DNA of 52,711 nucleotides from Bacteroidales bacterium (GTDB taxonomy: Bacteria > Bacteroidota > Bacteroidia > Bacteroidales > Paludibacteraceae). A program made the translations under genes and the position numbers. Positions 35,951 to 43,734 of this stretch are shown here, in pieces. The stretch is taken from assembly GCA_012519425.1 (NCBI GenBank), contig JAAYQF010000099.1:1-52711 (forward strand), given 5' to 3'. Under the pieces are notes generated by a model. The model saw nothing but the letters and a program-made list of their open reading frames with translations, was not told the origin of the DNA and did no database searches. How positions within the stretch are numbered: position 1 is the first letter of the stretch; the number at the start of each line of letters is the position of its first letter.

Positions 35951-36682
35951 ATGATAGAAATTATTCCTGCAATTGATTTAATTGATGGCAAGTGTGTGCG
36001 ACTTTCGCAGGGCGATTATAGTCAGAAGACCGTTTATTATGATGATCCTTTGGATGTGGCAAAAATGTTTGAAGATGCAGGTATACGCAGATTACATGTA
36101 GTGGATTTGGATGGAGCTAAAGCGCAACATATTGTGAATCACAAAATATTAGAAAGAATTGCCACCCACACCAATTTAGTGATTGATTTTGGAGGAGGAT
36201 TGAAATCTGATGATGATTTACGTATCGCTTTTGAATCAGGAGCAGCCATGATTACCGGAGGTAGCATTGCCGTTAAAAATCCGGAAGTTTTTATGTCTTG
36301 GATCCAACAATTCGGTGCTGAAAAAATTATCTTGGGTGCTGATGTAAAGAATAGGAAAATTGCCGTAGGTGGTTGGTTGGAAACTACCGACATAGATTTG
36401 ATGCCCTTCATTGAGGGATATATGAAAAAAGGTATAAGCAAAGTAATCTGTACCGATATTAGCAAAGATGGCATGTTGGAAGGACCGGCCATTCCCTTGT
36501 ATCAGGAGATGCTTCAAAAAGAACCGGAGATGTACCTGATTGCCAGTGGAGGTGTAAGTTCAATAGCTGATATTGATAAACTTCAAGAACATCGAATTCC
36601 CGCCGTAATTATTGGGAAAGCAATTTATGAGGGTAGGATAGCATTAAAAGACTTAGCAAAATTCCTCAGCAGTGTTTTATAA
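35951..36682 (+). CDS. hisA: Phosphoribosylformimino-AICAR ribotide isomerase
   Basis: A 243-residue (beta/alpha)8 isomerase of histidine synthesis (ProFAR to PRFAR). The two catalytic aspartates are Asp9 in [14 protein letters not shown] and Asp131 in ILGADVKN; the phosphate-binding GGGLKSDDD and ASGGVSS loops and CTDISKDGM are intact. Unlike many Bacteroidota, where hisH, hisA, hisF and hisI are clustered, no other his gene is within the window: the neighbours are GHL10 and a FadL-type porin. It has its own -7 box and terminator, so it is monocistronic here. Confidence 0.95.
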   Translation: MIEIIPAIDLIDGKCVRLSQGDYSQKTVYYDDPLDVAKMFEDAGIRRLHVVDLDGAKAQHIVNHKILERIATHTNLVIDFGGGLKSDDDLRIAFESGAAMITGGSIAVKNPEVFMSWIQQFGAEKIILGADVKNRKIAVGGWLETTDIDLMPFIEGYMKKGISKVICTDISKDGMLEGPAIPLYQEMLQKEPEMYLIASGGVSSIADIDKLQEHRIPAVIIGKAIYEGRIALKDLAKFLSSVL

Positions 36683-36692
36683 GCTAACAAAT

Positions 36693-36731
36693 AAAGCCAA
36701 CTAAATCATTGTATGTGAAATAGTTGGCTTT
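36693..36731. terminator. Hairpin between convergent hisA and porin gene
   Basis: AAAGCCAACTA (36693-36703) and TAGTTGGCTTT (36721-36731) are perfect 11-base arms with a 17-base loop. The T tract is short on both strands, so it is a weaker bidirectional terminator. Confidence 0.7.
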
Positions 36732-36756
36732 GCTGTATTAAACTAATAAAAGACAA

Positions 36757-38319
36757 TCAAAACCTAAAGCCTAATGTGGTTACAATATTGAAGTTAGTTG
36801 TATTGACCTTGCCCGGATCAATTCGGCGTGTTGTATCTAATTTTTTGTAGTTGTAGGGATAAAACCTTTCCGAATAAGTTTTATTGATTACTGCTAGGTC
36901 TATATACCATCTGCCCTCACGATATCCGAAACCGGCAGACCAATAATTGGCATTGCCCTTCGGTACAAGGTATGCCACATCTGTTCTGATGGTATTGGGA
37001 ATGAATTCTTTACCTATGCGAGAAAGGGTAACGGGATTAGCCATCGCATAACCGGCACGAATTGCAAATTTATCCGTTAATTTAAATTCTCCACCCACTT
37101 TTAAAAGACCTTGTGTGGCAAATAACGTCCTAATGCTATCATTTTCATAGCTGTAATCGAAGGTATTTTTCTCCAAATCCATAAATTTCGACTGTTCATT
37201 GTGACTGATACCATATTCAACACCAATGAGTGCTCTTTTGCCTATGATGTAAGATCCACTAATATTGTAAGTTAACGGACCTTGTATTTTATATTTATTA
37301 TCTTCATAAGATGCTTCGGGAGTTTTTTCATGATAACTAACCGGTCCCGTTTCTGCTTCATAAGCACTATTCATGTCTGCATAATGGTAATTTTTTACAG
37401 TAAAGAAAACTGGTGCTTGTACTGCAAAGCCCAATCTCAAGCTATTGAAAGGAGTATAAATAGCCCCAAGTTTTAAACCGAGTCCGGAAGCATCAGAATT
37501 GAAAGTATTGAGTAAAGACATATTACCACCTTCCGAGAAACTTTCATAATAATCTGCATAGGCACTGTAAAACAAGTCATAAATGTTCATGGTAATTCCA
37601 AGAAACAATCTGTTGTTAAAATTACCTGCCCAACTAAAAGCATATTCATTCAGATATCCTTTTTCTCTCATAGTATAGGAAGGAGCAACAGTTTCTTCCG
37701 GTTTCAATAACGAAGACCAGTATGTTTCTCCTTCCTCTTGAAAGATTAAACCGGTATTGGCAGCCAAGACAGACAGCCATGGAACATAAATATTACCATA
37801 AGCATTGTAATCATCATCATGATATAGATCATCAGCAAGAATTCCATCGGAAAAATAAGATAAATAGTCGGTTATAGAAGATTTGGAGCCGCTACTACCG
37901 TTTATCCTCATGCTTCTGTCAAAATCCTTCAGTCGATTGATCGTTATGGCAATGTTAGAGTACTTCAAACTTGTTCCTGATGCGGGAAATGACATTATAA
38001 AACTAAAATTGTTAAAAAGCGGTAGGTATAAACCTTCGGTGGATGTGTTACCTTTTAGCCATTGTGTTTGGGTTTCCTGTATATTCAAATTTAGACTGCC
38101 CGATATTTCTGAGGAACGGTAAATTCCTAAGCCGCCGGGATTATCCTTAATGGCAGAAGGATCACCCCCCAAAGCTCCAAAAGCACCTGCCATAGAAGAA
38201 TAACGAGCAGTTCCATTAATTTCCGGTTGCACAAACTTAAACAAGTCAAATTCATTTTGACTAAAAGCAAGTTGGATGGCAACAAAGCTTATTGTTAGAA
38301 TGGAAATAATATGTTTCAT
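36757..38319 (-). CDS. OmpP1/FadL-family outer-membrane protein
   Basis: A 520-residue outer-membrane beta-barrel. A signal peptide of about 20 residues (AIQLAFSQ) precedes the family N-terminal segment INGTARYSSMAGAFGALGGD and NPGGLGIYRSSEIS, corresponding to the FadL hatch region. Alternating amphipathic strands continue to the terminal FNIVTTLGFRF, with a C-terminal Phe as usual for barrels. Members move hydrophobic compounds; Bacteroidota homologues are often called hemin receptor without direct evidence. It is 52 bases downstream of the Tyr/Trp/Gly-rich exported protein on the same strand, so co-expression is likely. Ligand unknown. Confidence 0.85.
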   Translation of the reverse strand: MKHIISILTISFVAIQLAFSQNEFDLFKFVQPEINGTARYSSMAGAFGALGGDPSAIKDNPGGLGIYRSSEISGSLNLNIQETQTQWLKGNTSTEGLYLPLFNNFSFIMSFPASGTSLKYSNIAITINRLKDFDRSMRINGSSGSKSSITDYLSYFSDGILADDLYHDDDYNAYGNIYVPWLSVLAANTGLIFQEEGETYWSSLLKPEETVAPSYTMREKGYLNEYAFSWAGNFNNRLFLGITMNIYDLFYSAYADYYESFSEGGNMSLLNTFNSDASGLGLKLGAIYTPFNSLRLGFAVQAPVFFTVKNYHYADMNSAYEAETGPVSYHEKTPEASYEDNKYKIQGPLTYNISGSYIIGKRALIGVEYGISHNEQSKFMDLEKNTFDYSYENDSIRTLFATQGLLKVGGEFKLTDKFAIRAGYAMANPVTLSRIGKEFIPNTIRTDVAYLVPKGNANYWSAGFGYREGRWYIDLAVINKTYSERFYPYNYKKLDTTRRIDPGKVNTTNFNIVTTLGFRF

Positions 38320-38371
38320 TTTAGTTCTCTTATTGATGGTTGATTAAAAATATTGTACCTTATTTGATTTT

Positions 38372-39826
38372 TTATCTTCTACCTCCAAAACTTCCACCTG
38401 AACTTCTTGAAGAGCCTCCTGAACTTGAAGAAGAGGGTGCACTGTAACTTGATGAACCCGAAGAAGAAGAACTACTCCTTATGGGGGCAGAATAGGTTGA
38501 TGTACTTGAAGAAGACGATGATCGTACCGATGGCGTATAGACACTTCTAGAAGATGAACTTGAGCGATTGGACGGCGTTGCTACAGCGCTTCTCAGTGTT
38601 GAACTTCCGCCTGTACCAGCGCGTACCGTTGCACTACTACGTGTAGGTGTAGTCACCGTTCTTGTGGAGCGGGTAGGGGTAGTAGTTCCTGACGTGCTGC
38701 GAGTTTGAGCTTGTCTTACGGTTGGAACAATGGTGTTGCTTCCTCTGTCAATGTTTCCGGAAGTCGTAACTGTCCTTGTACGTGTATCAACACCTGAGAT
38801 CCGGGTATTAATTGCTGCCGATCTTGTTGTACTTACATTAGACGTGCTTTTAACTGTGCTCCGTAATTCTGCAGGTCTTGTTCTGGTCGAAGTGCTACCT
38901 GATGATCTTTCATTATTAGACACAGTGGTAGATCTGCCAACAACAGGACTATAATTTCCTCCGGATATTCTCGTGTTTGTACTTGCAGATGAAACACCGG
39001 ATGAACCGCCTGATATGGCTCTTCGACGAACTGGTTCACTGTAATTCCTGTTTCGGGAAACGGTGGTATAACTTCCCCAATAATAGGGATAATGATAATA
39101 AGGATACCCCCAGCCACCGTAGTAATGCCCGTAATATCCCCCGTAGTATCCATAATACCCTCCGTAATAAGGATATCCCCAATCATAATATCCATAATAC
39201 CAAGGACTGTATCCTGTCCATCCATAAAAACCATAAGTCCAGGGATTGCTATAATACCAGCTGTGATAAGCATAGGGATTGGTTCTCCAATACCAGCTGC
39301 TGTAGCTGTACGGAGCCCAATAGTAATTGTACCAGTAAGGATTGGTCCAGGTGGGTGTTACCCAAGCGTAAGATCCATCAATATAAACGTTCCATCTGGA
39401 ATCGTCCAAGAAGTATATATCCATATACTGAGGATCGGATATGTGGATAGAAAATTTGGGGTTGTGAAACCTGCGAATTCGTTCTGCATATTCATATTCC
39501 ATTTCTCCACCCTCGAAACCATTCAGGTAATAACCTTCTTCTTGGTCAATGTCAATGGTTTCTGCCATAGCAATACTGTCATTCATTTCTGACAGGAAAT
39601 AAACGGTGTCTTGATCCAATACAATTGATTTCCCCTGACTGCTTTCTTTGAAGATAATTTCTTTTGCACCATTTTTGTATCGCGGCTTGTCGGCTTTAAC
39701 CCTGACTTTTGACACATCTTTATCAGCATCGGCAGGTGTAAAATAAATATCATCCGTTAAGTTTTGAGCAGAAGAGAAAGATAAAAAGCATGTTAATAAA
39801 AAACTGACTAAGTAAATTGTTTTCAT
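38372..39826 (-). CDS. Exported Tyr/Trp/Gly-rich and Ser/Thr/Arg-rich low-complexity protein
   Basis: A 484-residue protein I cannot assign to a function. A signal peptide (about 1-20, FLSFSSAQ) is followed by a folded-looking N-domain (about 21-158), then an extreme aromatic stretch (about 160-252) dominated by Tyr, Trp and Gly in YYGGY/WYY patterns. A Ser/Thr/Arg-rich tail (about 265-440) and a Ser/Gly-rich end (GGSFGGRR) follow. No lipobox or T9SS tail. Such composition is known in proteins that stick, cross-link or form insoluble matrices, so a surface or envelope structural role is possible. It is immediately upstream of the FadL-like porin gene. The long opposite-strand frames here come from the repetitive composition. 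Confidence 0.75.
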   Translation of the reverse strand: MKTIYLVSFLLTCFLSFSSAQNLTDDIYFTPADADKDVSKVRVKADKPRYKNGAKEIIFKESSQGKSIVLDQDTVYFLSEMNDSIAMAETIDIDQEEGYYLNGFEGGEMEYEYAERIRRFHNPKFSIHISDPQYMDIYFLDDSRWNVYIDGSYAWVTPTWTNPYWYNYYWAPYSYSSWYWRTNPYAYHSWYYSNPWTYGFYGWTGYSPWYYGYYDWGYPYYGGYYGYYGGYYGHYYGGWGYPYYHYPYYWGSYTTVSRNRNYSEPVRRRAISGGSSGVSSASTNTRISGGNYSPVVGRSTTVSNNERSSGSTSTRTRPAELRSTVKSTSNVSTTRSAAINTRISGVDTRTRTVTTSGNIDRGSNTIVPTVRQAQTRSTSGTTTPTRSTRTVTTPTRSSATVRAGTGGSSTLRSAVATPSNRSSSSSRSVYTPSVRSSSSSSTSTYSAPIRSSSSSSGSSSYSAPSSSSSGGSSRSSGGSFGGRR

Positions 39827-40044
39827 ATTTCCTCCCTTTCTGTGGATATAAACTTTCTTGAAATAATTTTTTATTTGAAAAACGCTTTAATTTCTAGCAA
39901 TAATTGTACCAAAAACAGGAGATGGTAGCGTCTTAGGTCCAAGAATTCACGGAAGCTATTTTGAATACTAACAGCTCCAAATTATTTACCGTAAAATTAG
40001 TGTAATTTTTACAGTTCTGCACATACTTATCGAAATATATCATG

Positions 40045-40052
40045 TAAATTTG
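40045..40052 (+). promoter_or_regulatory. Putative -7 element (TAAATTTG) for prmA
   Basis: Match to TAnnTTTG 40 bases before the prmA ATG, in the 266-base gap 39827-40092. Nothing else is recognised in that gap. Confidence 0.4.
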
Positions 40053-40092
40053 CAAAAATGTTTGTAAAACTCAATTTAGATCAGTAGATAGA

Positions 40093-40938
40093 ATGAACAC
40101 AAATTATTTGGAATTTACCATTCGGATCACTCCTACAGATGAATACATCAGTGATTTATTAGCTTCTTTTCTGGGTGAGTTAGGCTTTGAAAGTTTTGAA
40201 AGAGCAGGGGAGCAGTTGGTCGCTTACATTCGTAAAGATAATTATTCTCAGGAGGCATTTGAGAGCCTGATAAACAGCTTTGAATATGCGGATGTTATCA
40301 GTTTTGAATCCAAGGAAATAGAGCAAATCAACTGGAATGAAGCATGGGAAAAGAATTATTTTGAGCCTATTTTGATTGACGATATATGCTTGATACATAG
40401 TTCTTTTCACACAAACCTGCCGAATGCGAAGTATGCTATTTTGATAGATCCAAAGATGTCATTCGGAACAGGCCATCACGAAACTACTTCCTTAATGATA
40501 GCCGAAATGTTGAAACTTGATCTTTCGGATAAGACTGTATTGGATATGGGATGCGGTACTTCCGTGTTGGCAATATTGGCAGCTAAGAAAGGTGCTAACA
40601 GGATCATTGCTATCGATATTGATTCTTGGTGCGTTGAAAACTCCATTGAAAATATTCGAAAAAATAATGCATCTCATATTCAAGTTAAACAAGGGGATGC
40701 AAGCTTGTTGAAAGGAAATTATTTTGATGTAATTTTGGCGAACATCAATCGCAACATTCTTTTGCAAGACATGCAACAATACGCCGAAAGTTTAAATTCT
40801 AACGGCGTATTATTGATGAGTGGATTTTATGTGGAAGATATTCCTACCCTTGAAAAAGAGGCCCTAAATTTTAATTTGTCCTTGCAAAACTTTCAGAAAA
40901 AAAATAATTGGGCTGTAGTCAAGATGATTAAACAGTAA
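40093..40938 (+). CDS. prmA: Ribosomal protein L11 methyltransferase
   Basis: A 281-residue SAM-dependent enzyme that trimethylates ribosomal protein L11. An N-terminal L11-recognition domain (about 1-70) precedes the Rossmann methyltransferase: SFGTGHHETT (123-132), the SAM-binding motif I DMGCGTSVLA (151-160), IAIDID and the post-motif LANINRNIL. Length and motifs fit PrmA of Bacteroidota. Its last 11 bases overlap the convergent oxidoreductase gamma-subunit gene. Confidence 0.95.
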   Translation: MNTNYLEFTIRITPTDEYISDLLASFLGELGFESFERAGEQLVAYIRKDNYSQEAFESLINSFEYADVISFESKEIEQINWNEAWEKNYFEPILIDDICLIHSSFHTNLPNAKYAILIDPKMSFGTGHHETTSLMIAEMLKLDLSDKTVLDMGCGTSVLAILAAKKGANRIIAIDIDSWCVENSIENIRKNNASHIQVKQGDASLLKGNYFDVILANINRNILLQDMQQYAESLNSNGVLLMSGFYVEDIPTLEKEALNFNLSLQNFQKKNNWAVVKMIKQ

Positions 40939-41476
40939 ATACTTGTATTAATTCCATACCCGCCTTTATTGCCTGTTCATTCATAGGTAATAAATGGTGA
41001 TGGCGTTCCGGAAGCGTTTTCTTTAACCCCAGTAAAACATTATCGACTTCAATAATCGGCTTTACTTTCAGCAAGCCGCCCAAAATAATCATATTCATAG
41101 CTTTTGTGACATTGTGGGCTATGGAATATTCAGTTGCATTGATTTGGTAGATGTTGATATCTTTTCTGGATGGCATTTTACTTAGGCCATTTCCGTCAAA
41201 AATCAAAGTGCCACCCGGTTTAACTAGGTTTTCGAACCTGTCCAAAGATGGCTGATTGAGTGTAATAGCCGTATCATAGGTATTAAGTACCGGTGAACTG
41301 ATTCTCTCATCACTCAATATTACGGTTACATTGGCTGTGCCTCCTCTTTGTTCCGGACCGTAAGACGGTATCCAACTGACTTCTTTTCCTTGCACCAAAC
41401 CTGAGTACGCCAGGATTTTACCCATAGACAAAACTCCTTGTCCACCAAAACCGGCAATAATAATTTCTTCTGTCAT
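40928..41476 (-). CDS. 2-oxoacid:ferredoxin oxidoreductase, gamma subunit
   Basis: A 182-residue gamma subunit of a four-subunit 2-oxoacid:ferredoxin oxidoreductase. The family N-terminus is IIIAGFGGQGVLSMGKILAY, then PSYGPEQRGGTANVTVILSD. The frame is open to 41548, but the ATG at 41474-41476 (MTEEIIIAG) overlaps the beta-subunit stop by four bases, a normal coupled start. It is the last gene of the Fd-alpha-beta-gamma operon and overlaps convergent prmA by 11 bases. Acceptor is ferredoxin; whether the substrate is 2-oxoglutarate or a branched-chain 2-oxoacid cannot be read here. Confidence 0.9.
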   Translation of the reverse strand: MTEEIIIAGFGGQGVLSMGKILAYSGLVQGKEVSWIPSYGPEQRGGTANVTVILSDERISSPVLNTYDTAITLNQPSLDRFENLVKPGGTLIFDGNGLSKMPSRKDINIYQINATEYSIAHNVTKAMNMIILGGLLKVKPIIEVDNVLLGLKKTLPERHHHLLPMNEQAIKAGMELIQVFTV

Positions 41477-42252
41477 TTTTTCTCTGTTTGTATTGTATCT
41501 TTTATATCCCCTAAAGGATATTGTGAAAACATATTCTCGACCATCCATTTGTTAGCGCCATCCGGTGTCAATTTCCATCCCGAATTACAAGTAGAAACCA
41601 CTTCAACTATGGATGTTCCTCTGTTCAAAGCTGAATATTCAAAAGCTTTTTTAATTGCTCTTCTGCATTTTTTAACCGCTCCGACTGTATGTACAGCCTG
41701 ACGGGTTACGTAGCAAACACCATCCAGTCCAGCCAGTAATTTAGGCATATCCAATGGATTACCATCTCTTTCGTACATGCGTCCTTTAGGAGAAGTAGTT
41801 GACTTCATTCCCAATAGGGTAGTGGGTGCCATCTGACCACCGGTCATGCCATAAATCCCGTTGTTGATGTAGATGATAACGATATTTTCACCACGATTGC
41901 AGGCATGTAAAGTTTCGGCACTACCAATAGCTGCTAAATCGCCATCTCCTTGGTAAGTAAATACATAACGATCCGGCAATAATCTTTTGATTGCAGTCGC
42001 CAAAGCGGGAGCACGACCATGTGCCGCTTGTTGCCAGTCAATATCCAAGTACTTATAAGCAAAAACTGCACATCCTACCGGAGCAACACCTATGGTTTGC
42101 TCTTGAATATCCAGTTCTTCAATGATATCACCCAAAAGTTTATGCACTACACCATGACTGCATCCCGGACAATAGTGCATGGGCAAATCATTTAAGACCG
42201 AGTTCTTTTTATAAACTAAATTTGCCGGATTAACTATATCTGTAACTTTCAT
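41473..42252 (-). CDS. 2-oxoacid:ferredoxin oxidoreductase, beta (TPP-binding) subunit
   Basis: A 259-residue catalytic subunit that binds thiamine diphosphate. The family motif HYCPGCSHGVVHKLLGDII is near the N-terminus and the TPP-Mg site is GDGDLAAIGSAE followed by YINNGIYGMTGGQMAPTT. Its stop overlaps the gamma start by four bases, and the alpha gene lies 14 bases upstream. Together they oxidatively decarboxylate a 2-oxoacid to acyl-CoA with reduction of ferredoxin, a typical anaerobe reaction. A 2-oxoglutarate (Kor) or 2-oxoisovalerate (Vor) substrate are both plausible. Confidence 0.92.
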   Translation of the reverse strand: MKVTDIVNPANLVYKKNSVLNDLPMHYCPGCSHGVVHKLLGDIIEELDIQEQTIGVAPVGCAVFAYKYLDIDWQQAAHGRAPALATAIKRLLPDRYVFTYQGDGDLAAIGSAETLHACNRGENIVIIYINNGIYGMTGGQMAPTTLLGMKSTTSPKGRMYERDGNPLDMPKLLAGLDGVCYVTRQAVHTVGAVKKCRRAIKKAFEYSALNRGTSIVEVVSTCNSGWKLTPDGANKWMVENMFSQYPLGDIKDTIQTEKK

Positions 42253-42266
42253 AATTTCTTTTCAAT

Positions 42267-43358
42267 TTATTGAATCAACTTATCTTTTAAGGCGTTGAAT
42301 GCTTCATTTGGTGAAGGAACAACACCACCCATACGACCATAAAACTCAACAGGAACTTTGCCATTAACCGCTAATCGTACGTCTTCTACCATCTGTCCGG
42401 CACTTAATTCTACAGAAATAAAACCTTTTACGCGATTTGACAATTCTTTAATTTTTTCAACAGGAAAAGGATAAAGTGTGATGGGACGAAGTAAACCTGC
42501 TTTGATACCCTCACTACGAGCGATTTCAACTGCTTTCTGACAAACCCTGGCGGAGATACCGAATGCTACAAACACGTAATCAGCATCCTCACAAGCAATT
42601 TCTTCGAACCTTACTTCTTCTTTTTCTAAGATGCGATAACGGGCTTGCAAACGCTTGTTCAAGTTCTCCATATCTTCGCTGAGCAATTCCAAAGAAGTGA
42701 TGTAATTAGGCTTTTTCCCGTGAGGTTTTCCTAAAGTTGCCCAAGGACATTTTACACGTATTTCATCCTCTGTTAATCGGGATTGATAGGGTGGGAGCAC
42801 TACCTTTTCCATCATTTGACCAATGATGCCATCAGCCAGCAACATTGTTGGCGTGCGGTATTTAAAAGCCAAATCGAAAGCCAGGACCGTCAAGTCTGCC
42901 ATTTCCTGAACAGAAGCCGGCGCCAAGGTCGGCATTTTATAATCTCCATGTCCTCCTCCCTTGACTGCTTGAAAATAATCGGCCTGACTGGGCTGTATGG
43001 TGCCTAAGCCCGGACCACCACGCATTACGTTCACGATTACACCCGGTAGTTCGGCACCTGCCATATAGGAAATACCCTCTTGCATCAAGCTGACACCGGG
43101 ACTGGAAGATGATGTCATGGCTTTTTTGCCACAACCGGCAGCACCATAAACCATATTGATGGAAGCAACCTCACTTTCAGCCTGCAACACAACCATGCCG
43201 GTGGTATTCCAGGGCTCTAATTCCATCAAGGTTTCCATCACTTCCGATTGAGGGGTAATCGGATAACCAAAATAACCGTCGCACCCGCAACGAATCGCAG
43301 CATGAGCAATGGCTTCATTGCCTTTCATCAACATGATTTCCTCAGAATCTTTCTTCAT
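42267..43358 (-). CDS. vorB: 2-oxoacid:ferredoxin oxidoreductase, alpha subunit (VorB/KorA type)
   Basis: A 363-residue alpha subunit, the pyrimidine/transketolase-like half. Visible blocks are LMKGNEAIAHAAIRCGCDGY, GYPITPQSEVMET, SEVASINMVYGAAGCGKKAMTSSSSPGVSLMQEG and the late RPITLYPFP with KGFISVELSAGQM. The arrangement with a 2x[4Fe-4S] small subunit encoded just before it (overlap of four bases) is that of the VorB-annotated enzymes common in Bacteroidales. The symbol reflects that annotation practice; the in vivo substrate is inferred. Confidence 0.85.
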   Translation of the reverse strand: MKKDSEEIMLMKGNEAIAHAAIRCGCDGYFGYPITPQSEVMETLMELEPWNTTGMVVLQAESEVASINMVYGAAGCGKKAMTSSSSPGVSLMQEGISYMAGAELPGVIVNVMRGGPGLGTIQPSQADYFQAVKGGGHGDYKMPTLAPASVQEMADLTVLAFDLAFKYRTPTMLLADGIIGQMMEKVVLPPYQSRLTEDEIRVKCPWATLGKPHGKKPNYITSLELLSEDMENLNKRLQARYRILEKEEVRFEEIACEDADYVFVAFGISARVCQKAVEIARSEGIKAGLLRPITLYPFPVEKIKELSNRVKGFISVELSAGQMVEDVRLAVNGKVPVEFYGRMGGVVPSPNEAFNALKDKLIQ

Positions 43359-43579
43359 ACTCTTACTCTATAAACTGTTATACATGCTTCAGGACATACT
43401 TCTGCACAGGCGGAACATCCGGTACAAGCATCAGGATTAACCATATGTGCAAAATTATAACCCTTGGTATTTGCATCTTTCGACAATGTAATTACATCCA
43501 AAGGACAAGCAACCACACATAGATCACAGCCCTTACATTTCTGAATATCTACTTTTATTGAACCTACTAATTTTGCCAT
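43355..43579 (-). CDS. 2x[4Fe-4S] ferredoxin-like (delta) subunit of the 2-oxoacid oxidoreductase
   Basis: A 74-residue electron-transfer subunit with two C-x2-C-x2-C-x3-C-P clusters: CKGCDLCVVACP and CTGCSACAEVCP. It is the first gene of the operon, its stop overlapping the alpha start by four bases. It should carry electrons from the beta-subunit cluster toward free ferredoxin. Short length and position match KorD/VorD-type subunits. Confidence 0.93.
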   Translation of the reverse strand: MAKLVGSIKVDIQKCKGCDLCVVACPLDVITLSKDANTKGYNFAHMVNPDACTGCSACAEVCPEACITVYRVRV

Positions 43580-43734
43580 TTTTATATATTTTCAAAACAG
43601 ATGTTTTGCACTATTATTCTTTTGAGACGATGATTTCTTAACTATCAACAACTAAAAAACTATCCATTGGATTTTAAAATTTGAAAAATCGGGTACAAAG
43701 GAAAGATTTAATTTTGACATACTAAAAATTTTTT

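Noticed and set aside
38977-39592. Long plus-strand frames opposite the Tyr/Trp/Gly-rich gene
   Set aside because: They arise from the repetitive codon composition of the minus-strand gene; no start signal or homology of their own.
43600-43640. Possible further copy of the TGTCTCA terminal repeat
   Set aside because: Only about ten bases (CTTTTGAGAC) match, with no partner end; consistent with chance in AT-rich DNA.
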